Assembly (NCBI GenBank): GCA_027596195.1
Contig: JADGJG010000840.1
Coordinates: 1 to 11,910 of the forward strand
DNA length: 11,910 nt
Origin: Podochytrium sp. JEL0797
Lineage: Eukaryota; Chytridiomycota; Chytridiomycetes; Chytridiales; Chytriomycetaceae
Reading direction: 5' to 3'
Each line of letters opens with the position of its first letter. The stretch's first letter is position 1. The notes beneath the pieces are model-generated. The model ran no database searches, was not told the DNA's origin, and worked only from the letters and a program-made list of their open reading frames with translations. Both the position numbers and the translations under genes were made by a program. This document shows positions 1-6,837 of this stretch, in pieces.

Positions 1-17
1 ATGCCAACGCCAACGGA

Positions 18-30
18 AGATGAGTCATCT
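18..30. promoter_or_regulatory. Palindromic bZIP-type site upstream of CNT-1
   Basis: The 13-bp sequence AGATGAGTCATCT is a perfect palindrome around a central base and contains TGAGTCA, the consensus of AP-1/Gcn4-type bZIP factors. It lies about 230 bp upstream of the CNT-1 start codon, a plausible fungal promoter distance. Gcn4-type factors control amino-acid and nitrogen starvation genes in other fungi; a role in nucleoside scavenging here is only inference. No second copy was found upstream of the other CNT genes. Confidence 0.35.
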
Positions 31-262
31 CTTTTTTTCTCAAAGATTTGCATATCTGACAATTCCGAAACGCGCTTCTTCTTCAAAAAATACAGTAGGG
101 TAAAGATGTTGGCATGAATGAGACACGAGGTTCCTTATCTCTTCCACTCGTTCGCCCCCGTGACTCTTCGTTATACAAATTTAATTTTTTTTTATTCCTC
201 AAATACGCCACCGACCAAATCTGTCAGACAACCAGCCAATTCTCTCTCCAAATTCACCAAAA

Positions 263-2106
263 ATGGCCGTTGACCAGCAGGACCACGATCTGGACCGAAT
301 CGAGAAGGCACTTGAGATTGAAAAGGATGAGAAGTCAACGAGCCCTGTTGTGGACAAGCCTTTGGTCGGCAAGAGGGACCTCAAAACCTTCTTATTCCAC
401 TTGGGCGTCTGGTGCCTCCTCACTGCTTTCATCATTGCTCTCATTATCAAGGGCAAGGGAAAGCCCGGTTATGTTTTCGCCATCTGCATCTACGTCTTTA
501 TTTCGCTTCGACTGATGGCGCAACATGTCTCTGTGAGTCAACTGATATATGGTAAGGTTTCCAGTGGATTCTGGCCAACTTCCAATCTAAATCCTTGTTT
601 TCATAGCACCGCTTGGTCAGGCCACTGATGTCTGCTTTGGATGGTTTCCAAAGTTGTTTTCGCCAACGATTCTCGTGGCATCTGCTGGTGCGGCGTATGT
701 TGCGTGCATCTTTGCCGTCGCATGCGCTTCTCCTACTTCTGCTACCGGTAATATTCCGGAGAGAATCCAATCGATCGGAGGCATTGCGTTCTACGTGCTT
801 GTCCTCTACATCTGTTCCAACGACCGCAAAAACATCAACTGGAAAACGGTCGTCGTTGGCTTCTTCATGCAGTTCATCCTAGCCTTGTTTGTTCTACGTT
901 CCCAAGTCGGCGTCAACATTTTCTACTTCCTCAGTGGCTTTGTGACCACGTTCCTTGAGGAATCGAAAGCCGGCGTCGTTTTCATTTTGGGACCGATGGC
1001 GAGCAACCCGTTTGCGAACACGTTTGCCTTCTCAACCCTTCCCACCATCATCTTCTTCTGCTCCTTCATCTCCATCGTCTACTATTTGAACGGCATGCAA
1101 TACCTTGTCGGCAAGTTCGCGTGGCTCATGGTGCGACTCATGGACACGTCGGGTGCCGAGTCTGTTGTCGCGGCCGCCTCTCCCTTTGTCGGAATGGGTG
1201 AATCTGCCCTGTTGGTCAAGCCGTTCGTCGAGTTCATGACGCGTTCTGAAATCCACTCTACCATGACTTCCGGCTTCGCCACCATCGCCGGATCTGTGTT
1301 GGTCGCGTACATTCAGTACACTGGAAACAGCCCGGAGTCAACTTCTACTCTCCTCACGTCGTGCCTCATGTCCGTTCCATGCTCGCTCCTCGTGTCCAAG
1401 ATCCGTTATCCTGAGACGGAGCAGCCCATCACCAAGGGAGACGTCAAGGTCCCACCCTCGGAGGAAAAAGATGTCAACTTTATTGACGCTGCGTCCAAGG
1501 GAGCTGCTATTGGTGTCCAGCTCGCTCTCCTGATTGCGGGTTCGTATTCATTTCGTTCACCTTCAATGGACTAGCTCCTGACTTAACTTCTTTTCCAAAG
1601 GAACCTTGCTCGCCATCATCTCTCTGTACCAGTGCGCGAATGATCTAACAGCTTGGGCCTTCAACATGGTGGACATTGCCAACTGGGTCGACGCGTCTCA
1701 GCCAGTCACGATTCAGTTCTTGCTTTCCTACATTTTCTGGCCTCTCGCATTCTTCATTGGAATCAACTCGAGCGAAGCCCGCATTGCTGCCGAGTTCATG
1801 GCCACCAAGGTTGTTGTCAACGAGTTTGTCGCGTATTCGAATCTCCACGATTACGCTTTCATGCCAAACCAGTCGGCGGACGGGTCGTACCCTCTCAATG
1901 GCGCCTTGAGTCCTCGCACGGTGCGCTTGTTGACTTTCGCTCTTTGTGGGTTCGCCAACATTGGGTCCATTGGAATCCAAATCTCGGTGCTGGGTGTGAT
2001 TGCTCCGTCGCGCAAGAAGGACTTGGCGGATTTGGCTGTGAGTGCCATGATGACGGGAGCTTTCTCCACCTGGATTTCCGCCGCTGTTGCAGGTGCTATT
2101 CTTTGA
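263..2106 (+). CDS. CNT-1, concentrative nucleoside transporter (SLC28/NupC family)
   Basis: Integral membrane symporter that takes up nucleosides using an ion gradient, probably at the plasma membrane. Three exons are inferred: 263-551, 607-1539 and 1601-2106, giving 575 aa, a usual length for eukaryotic CNTs. Introns are 552-606 (GTAAGG donor, phase 1) and 1540-1600 (GTTCGT donor, phase 1); splicing restores the conserved protein seen unspliced in the paralogues. The N-terminus (residues 1-40) is charged and cytosolic-looking, followed by hydrophobic segments from about residue 42 to the C-terminus. Family motifs: FVGMGE at 290-295 (first re-entrant hairpin), ATK-x3-NEFVAY around 481-486 (ribose-binding Glu482), and GFANIGS with Asn527 and Ser530. 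The start is the first in-frame ATG and matches the N-termini of the paralogues. CNT-3 is its closest relative here by sequence and 3' flank. The second intron is unique to this copy. Confidence 0.95.
1137..1250 (+). repeat. Homogenised coding patch, CNT-1 copy
   Basis: This 114-nt stretch encodes MDTSGAESVVAAASPFVG and the following GMGE hairpin. It differs from CNT-3 (5728-5841) at only three bases, all third codon positions, and includes a 53-nt exact match. Codons just before and just after the patch differ freely between the two genes. Confidence 0.8.
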
Positions 2107-2128
2107 ACAACATTCAGTATTTTTTTTG

Positions 2129-2230
2129 ATTGGACTTTCTTGTATGCAAAAATAAAAAAAAGCAATGGATAGGCGGGCTCGCGCCCTCTTCCAACGCTTT
2201 TCGCCAATTAAATTCTGAACGTTTTCTCTT
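2129..2230 (+). promoter_or_regulatory. Conserved 3' element of CNT-1 (A-tract, hairpin, TTCCAACGC motif)
   Basis: About 100 nt that align with 6668-6770 downstream of CNT-3, with roughly a dozen differences by eye. The core 2175-2209 is 35 nt identical. It contains a GGGC/GCCC stem with a TCGC loop (2175-2186) followed directly by TCTTCCAACGCTTTTC (2187-2202), starting 81 nt after the stop codon. The same hairpin-plus-motif order follows CNT-4 and CNT-5 in sense orientation. Function is unknown; a 3' untranslated RNA element or a 3'-end processing signal are the likeliest options. Confidence 0.7.
2151..2156 (+). terminator. Candidate poly(A) signal of CNT-1
   Basis: AATAAA in an A-rich tract 45 nt past the CNT-1 stop and about 20 nt before the GGGC/GCCC hairpin. 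If cleavage follows at the usual short distance, it would fall at or within the conserved element. Confidence 0.45.
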
Positions 2231-2347
2231 TTCTCTCTCTCCCTTCACCCAAAAGTGGATTGTAAAAATTCTTGTTGGCCCAATTGAGTCGATTTTACGG
2301 AGTTCGTTTCCCAAAACGATTTGTCTGTAACATCGATTAAATATCGA

Positions 2348-2380
2348 AGGGGCGTAAATGATACAAAATCCATTACCCCT
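2348..2380. promoter_or_regulatory. Inverted AGGGG/CCCCT pair in the CNT-2 promoter
   Basis: AGGGG at 2348-2352 and CCCCT at 2376-2380 form the ends of an imperfect inverted repeat (AGGGGcgTAAaTG facing CATTACCCCT). AGGGG is the core of the fungal stress response element in yeast. It sits about 140-175 bp upstream of the CNT-2 ATG. A regulatory role is inference. Confidence 0.25.
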
Positions 2381-2433
2381 CCTTGGCGTGATTTGAGGCT
2401 TTTCCAAAAATTTCGAACCTTGAAAGAACCTTG

Positions 2434-2442
2434 TTTATAAAG
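2434..2442 (+). promoter_or_regulatory. TATA-like box of CNT-2
   Basis: TTTATAAAG 80-88 bp upstream of the CNT-2 start codon, in an otherwise mixed-composition promoter. It is the best TATA match in this intergenic region. The start of transcription cannot be seen directly. Confidence 0.4.
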
Positions 2443-2521
2443 TTCAAAAATATACGAGGAACCGCATAAAAGAAAGCATGCGCGCCTTTCGAAAAAAGCA
2501 TCAACCTCAAATACAACGAAC

Positions 2522-4351
2522 ATGGAAACCCAACTCACTGTCGTCGAGCAGGCCTCAAAAGACACTCTCGAGCAACAACTCGAACCGCAAGAGGTCGCTG
2601 ACAAGAAGCTGTTCGGCAAGAGGCCCATCAAGACCATTTTGTATCACCTCGCCATCTGGTGTGTCCTCACTGCCTTCATCATTGGGGTCATCGTCAAGGG
2701 CCAAGGGCAATCTGGATACGAGTTTGCCATCTGCATTTACGTCTTCATTTCTCTCCGATTGTTGGCCCAGCATGTGTGCATGAGTCAGCTTGTTTATGGT
2801 ATGTAATCGCGACTTTTTGACTTAACCGTTACTAATATAGTTCAACAGCACCCGTTGGAAAGGCTGCCGATGTCTGCTTCGGTTGGATTCCCAAAACCAT
2901 TCCCCAAAAGTTCATGCTTCCTGCTGCTGCCCTCCTATACGTCGTCGTTGTCCTTAGTGTTGCATGTGGATCGCCAGAAACTTCCACTGGAACCATCCCA
3001 GAAAGACTTCAAAGCATCGGTGGCATTGCCTTCTATATCCTCGTTCTCTACGCGTGCTCCAACAACCGCAAACTTATCAACTGGAGAACGGTCGTCGTCG
3101 GATTCTTTTTGCAGTTCGCCATCGCCTTGTTTGTGCTCAGAACGCAACTGGGAGTCGACGTGAGTAACCCAAATCTAAACCCTGACCCTGGAGCCAGTCC
3201 TAAACCCAAATCCTTTTATTTAGATTTTCTTCTTCCTGTCAAATTTCATTCGCACCTTCTTGCACGAGTCTACTGCCGGACTTGAGTTCATTCTCGGACC
3301 TGTCGCGAACAACCCGTTTGCCAACACGTTCGCCGTCACGACTCTCCCGGCCATCATCTTCTTCTGCTCCTTCATCTCCATCGTTTACTACCTCGGCGGG
3401 ATGCAATACCTGGTGGCCAAATTCGCGTGGCTCATGGTTCGTTTGATGGACACGTCGGGTGCCGAGTCTGTTGTTGCCGCTGCTTCCCCCTTTGTCGGTC
3501 AAGGAGAGTCTGCCCTCATGGTCAAGCCATTCATTGCATTCATGACGCGCTCTGAGATTCACTCCTCCATGACATCTGGTTTCGCCACCATCTCAGGTGC
3601 TGTCTTGATGGCCTACATGCAATACACCGGAAACTCACCCGAGGCCATCTCCACTCTCCTCGCGTCGTGCCTCATGTCTGTGCCATGCTCTCTCATGGTC
3701 TCCAAGATTCGGTATCCCGAAACCGAAGAGTCTCTCACGAAGGGAAGCGTCAAGGTCCCGGAGAGCGAGGAGAAGGATGTCAACTTTATCGACGCAGCCT
3801 CCAAGGGTGCCGCCATCGGTGTCCAGCTCGCTCTCTTGATTGCCGGTACCTTGCTCGCCATCATCTCTCTCTTCCAATGCGTCAACGATCTTACTACCTG
3901 GTCCTTCAACGCTCTTGACATTCCCAACTGGATTGACGCGTCCCAACCCGTGACCATCCAGCTCCTTCTTTCCTACCTCTTCTGGCCTCTCGCTGTTTGC
4001 ATCGGTATTAACGTCAGTGAAGCGCGTCAAAGTGCCGAATTCATGGCCACCAAGATTGTCGTGAACGAGTTTGTCGCATACGCCAACTTGCATGACTACG
4101 CGTTCAGCCCAGATGTCCAACCGGACGGTTCGTTCCCGGAGAATGGAGCATTGAGTCACCGCACCGTTCGATTGTTGACATTCGCACTCTGTGGGTTTGC
4201 CAACATTGGGTCGATTGGAATCCAGTGTTCCGTGTTGGGCGTCATTGCCCCAACGCGGAAGAAGGACTTGGCGGAGTTGGCTTTGAGTGCCATGATCACG
4301 GGGGCGTTCTCAACATGGATTTCTGCGGCAGTTGCTGGTGCCATTCTTTGA
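2522..4351 (+). CDS. CNT-2, concentrative nucleoside transporter with Gln at the selectivity position
   Basis: Nucleoside/ion symporter of the SLC28/NupC family, 571 aa, three exons: 2522-2798, 2849-3159 and 3224-4351. Intron 1 (2799-2848, GTATGT, phase 1) sits at the position shared by all four copies. The CAG acceptor at 2848 is needed to keep frame; the TAG at 2840 would shift it. Intron 2 (3160-3223, GTGAGT, phase 0) is shared only with CNT-4, as is the 1128-nt last exon. Motifs: FVGQGE with Gly288, Gln289, Glu291; NEFVAY with Glu478; GFANIGS with Asn523 and Ser526. Gln289 is Met in the other three copies. The region after it (ALMVKPFIAF) also departs from the ALLVKPFVEF of the others. 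The start is the only usable in-frame ATG before the conserved FGKR segment. An out-of-frame ATG lies 44 nt upstream. Confidence 0.95.
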
Positions 4352-4358
4352 AATCATT

Positions 4359-4364
4359 AATAAA
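4359..4364 (+). terminator. Candidate poly(A) signal of CNT-2
   Basis: AATAAA only 8 nt after the CNT-2 stop codon, in an AT-rich stretch. It is the closest match to the canonical signal downstream of this gene. Confidence 0.4.
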
Positions 4365-4396
4365 TAGAATATCGAGTATTATTATATTTGTAAGGA

Positions 4397-4411
4397 GGAG
4401 GTGCAGCCTCC
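4397..4411 (+). other. Hairpin downstream of CNT-2
   Basis: GGAGG and CCTCC arms around a TGCAG loop, 45 nt after the stop. It is followed by AAGCGCC, so the right arm plus this reads CTCCAAGCGC. That loosely resembles the CTTCCAACGC that follows the hairpins of the other CNT genes, so it may be a decayed or divergent version, but the match is weak. Confidence 0.3.
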
Positions 4412-4775
4412 AAGCGCCACCTACTAACGAACCCTGGTTTTCTTCGGATCAATTTGCTTCGCCTTCTCCACCCTGGAACAAAATTACAGCCGGAGGGGTG
4501 TTGGAGGGGAGCAGCGGAATCGTAAAAAAACATGCGCCGATTAAATCAATCACGACAGGGGAATTGCGGAAGCTGGAGAAGGCTTGAGTTGATGAAAGAC
4601 CCATGAGCATATCTCGCTTGAAAAAATCACCCACCAATCTCCATTCCCCAAATTGATGCATTTTTAATTCTTTCAAGTGTTCACCGTACAATCAGGCGGA
4701 TAAATGATGAAGGAGCCCCATCGAGTTGTGGTCATATCACACATGAAAATTCTAATCTCCCATCAATCTCCGTTC

Positions 4776-4790
4776 GATTAAATTTTAATC
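4776..4790. promoter_or_regulatory. 15-bp AT-rich palindrome upstream of CNT-3
   Basis: GATTAAATTTTAATC is a perfect palindrome around a central T, 72 bp before the CNT-3 ATG at 4862. With the preceding TC it forms TCGATTAAAT, which also occurs upstream of CNT-2 at 2333-2342. It may be a binding site; AT-richness lowers its significance. Confidence 0.25.
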
Positions 4791-4861
4791 AAATGAGTTT
4801 TTTGAAAAAAAGTCTGATATTTTCCGCGATCCCAGTTTTCTCTCTGCAAACACCTACACGA

Positions 4862-6636
4862 ATGGCCAACCACAAGGACACTATTGACCTCCACCCGGCC
4901 GACGGACTCGAGGAAGCGCTGGAGGCCGAGGAGGTTCAGAAGCCGATGTTTGGAAAGCGGGATGCAAAGACGGGCCTGCTTCATTTGGCCATCTGGGCGC
5001 CATTGACTGCATTCATCATTGCCGTCATTATCAAGGGACAAGGCAAGCCTGGATATGCATTTGCAATCGTGGTGTATGCCTTCATCACGCTCCGCTTGTT
5101 GGCCAAGCACGTGTCCGTGAGTCAGCTCGTTTACGGTGAGGATCTTATCGGATGATTACTTTTGGTGTAGCATCCAACTAAACTCACCCAACCACAGCTC
5201 CTCTTGGCAACGCCTTCAACTTGTGTTTTGGCTGGATTCCCAAAGTGATCCCAGAGAAGTTCCAGCTCCCTGCTGCGGGTCTCCTGTACGTTGCCGTGGT
5301 CCTGGCTGTCTCGTGTGGCTCTCCCGTCACAGAAACAGGAAACATCCCACAAAGACTCCAATCCCTTGCCGGTGTCGTTGTCCTGGTTGCAATCCTTTAC
5401 GCGTGCTCTAACAATCGCCAAGCCATCAACTGGCGAACCGTCGTCGTTGGTTTCATCTGTCAATTCGCGATCGCCCTGTTTGTTCTCCGCACTCAAATCG
5501 GTGTTCAAATCTTCTACTTCATTTCTACTTTCATCACTACTTTCTTGGAGGAGTCCGTAGCTGGACTTGAGTTCATTTTGGGGCCAAAAGAAAACAACCC
5601 GTTCAAGTACACCTTCGCTGTCGCAGTTCTTCCCGCCATTCTCTTCTTCTGCTCCTTCATCTCTATCATGTACTACCTCGGTGCCATGCAGTATCTTGTT
5701 CAGAAGTTTGCGTGGATTATGGTCCGTCTCATGGACACGTCGGGTGCCGAGTCTGTCGTCGCGGCCGCCTCTCCCTTTGTCGGCATGGGTGAATCTGCCC
5801 TGTTGGTCAAGCCGTTCGTCGAGTTCATGACGCGTTCCGAACTTCACTGCACCATGACGTCAGGGTTCGCCACCATTTCGGGATCCGTCCTCATGGCATA
5901 CATCCAATATACTGGTAACAACCCGGAATCCACCTCCACTCTCCTTGCGTCGTGTCTCATGTCAGTTCCTTGCTCTCTTCTCGTGTCCAAGATTCGGTAC
6001 CCAGAGACTGAGGCATCTCTCACGAAGGGCAACGTCCAGGTTCCGGAATCCGACGAGAAGGATATCAACTTTATCGACGCGGCTTCCAAGGGTGCTGCCA
6101 TCGGAGTCCAGCTGTGTCTTCTCATTGCTGGATCGCTCCTTGCCATCATTTCGTTGTACCAATGCGCCAATGACCTCGTCTACTGGGCGTTCAACATGGT
6201 CGGAATTCAGAACTGGGTTGATCCCACCCAGCCTGTCAGTATCGCTTTGATCCTCAGTTACGTCTTCTGGCCGATCGCAATCTGCATTGGAATCAGCGTC
6301 GGGGATGCCCGCAAGTCCGCCGAATTCATGGCCACCAAGCTTGTTGTCAACGAGTTTGTTGCATATGCAAACCTCCACGAGTTTGCATTCTCTCCCAACG
6401 CGTCGGCCAACGGCTCTTTCCCTCTCAACGGAGCTCTTAGCATCCGAACCGTGCGTTTACTCACGTTTGCCCTCTGCGGGTTTGCCAACATTGCTTCCAT
6501 TGGTATCCAGACTTCAGTTTTGGGTGTCATTGCTCCCACTCGCAAGAAGGACTTGGCCGAGTTGGCTGTGAGCGCAATGCTCACGGGTGCTTTCTCGACG
6601 TGGATTTCTGCTGCTGTCGCGGGTGCCATTCTTTAA
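4862..6636 (+). CDS. CNT-3, concentrative nucleoside transporter
   Basis: Nucleoside/ion symporter, SLC28/NupC family, 570 aa in two exons, 4862-5135 and 5198-6636. The single intron (5136-5197, GTGAGG donor, CCAACTAAAC branch-like sequence, phase 1) matches the first intron of every paralogue; the other two intron positions in the array are uninterrupted here. Motifs: Ser283 and FVGMGE with Gly287, Met288, Glu290; NEFVAY with Glu477; and GFANIAS with Asn522 and Ser525. In the last motif, Ala524 replaces the Gly of the other copies. The ATG at 4862 is chosen because it gives a short polar N-terminus like those of CNT-1 and CNT-2. An in-frame ATG at 4793 would add 23 residues, less likely coding. 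CNT-1 is its closest relative by protein (LEES-x-AG, SPESTSTLL-like segments) and by 3' flank. Confidence 0.95.
5728..5841 (+). repeat. Homogenised coding patch, CNT-3 copy
   Basis: Same 114-nt patch as in CNT-1 (three differences) and CNT-4 (four differences), all synonymous. The flanking codons for the KFAW segment before it and the TMTSGFATI segment after it are much more divergent. Confidence 0.8.
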
Positions 6637-6667
6637 CCTTCTTTACCACCACATTTATTTCTTTCTA

Positions 6668-6770
6668 ATTGGACTTTCGTGTATGTCAAATAAAAAAAAG
6701 AAACGGATAGATGGGCTCGCGCCCTCTTCCAACGCTTTTCGCCAATTTTAAATTCTATACATTTTCTCTT
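6668..6770 (+). promoter_or_regulatory. Conserved 3' element of CNT-3
   Basis: Counterpart of the CNT-1 element, with an A-rich tract, the identical GGGC-TCGC-GCCC hairpin (6713-6724) and TCTTCCAACGCTTTTC (6725-6740), the last starting 88 nt past the stop. Identity with CNT-1 here is about as high as in parts of the coding region. That is unusual for untranslated sequence in two genes whose introns are unrelated in sequence. Confidence 0.7.
6689..6694 (+). terminator. Candidate poly(A) signal of CNT-3 (proximal)
   Basis: AATAAA followed by more A residues, 52 nt after the stop and just before the hairpin, the same arrangement as in CNT-1. Confidence 0.45.
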
Positions 6771-6805
6771 CTCCCTCTTCACATTTTCCTTGCCTCATTT
6801 TCTCT

Positions 6806-6811
6806 AATAAA
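6806..6811 (+). terminator. Candidate poly(A) signal of CNT-3 (distal)
   Basis: A second AATAAA lies only 26 bp before the start codon of the next gene. If used, the CNT-3 transcript would retain the complete hairpin element and run into the leader region of the F-box/ankyrin gene. Confidence 0.3.
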
Positions 6812-6837
6812 AAAGGAGTGGACAAAAGAATTGTCAC

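Larger units (their letters stand above)
2107..2521. other. CNT-1/CNT-2 intergenic region
   Basis: No convincing gene was seen in these 415 bp. The left part holds the CNT-1 3' untranslated region and its stem-loop element. The right part is the CNT-2 promoter, with a TATA-like box, an inverted AGGGG/CCCCT pair, a TCGAT-TAAAT-ATCGA inverted repeat at 2333-2347, and two AACCTTG copies near 2416 and 2427. ORFs here are short and lack family signatures. Confidence 0.7.
4352..4861. other. CNT-2/CNT-3 intergenic region
   Basis: The longest gap in the window, with no credible gene on either strand. It begins with the CNT-2 3' flank (AATAAA, then a GGAGG/CCTCC hairpin). The middle is unremarkable mixed sequence. 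It ends with the CNT-3 promoter and leader, including a 15-bp palindrome at 4776-4790. Two copies of CGATTAAAT lie at 4538-4546 and 4775-4783. Confidence 0.65.

Noticed and set aside
1..115. 8-bp inverted repeat ATGCCAAC (1-8) and GTTGGCAT (108-115)
   Set aside because: Short, widely spaced and touching the window edge; consistent with chance, and no flanking transposon features.
114..515. 133-codon open frame overlapping the CNT-1 start
   Set aside because: Out of frame with CNT-1 exon 1, no family signature, and its ATG probably lies upstream of the transcription start.
2837..2840. Alternative TAG acceptor for CNT-2 intron 1
   Set aside because: Using it would shift the frame by 8 nt and destroy the conserved AP-x-G start of exon 2; the CAG at 2848 keeps it.
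5131..5847. 238-codon minus-strand open frame
   Set aside because: Antisense shadow of CNT-3; similar charged antisense frames (DEGRGGRDDRLGTRRVHE type) appear opposite all CNT copies because of shared codon bias.
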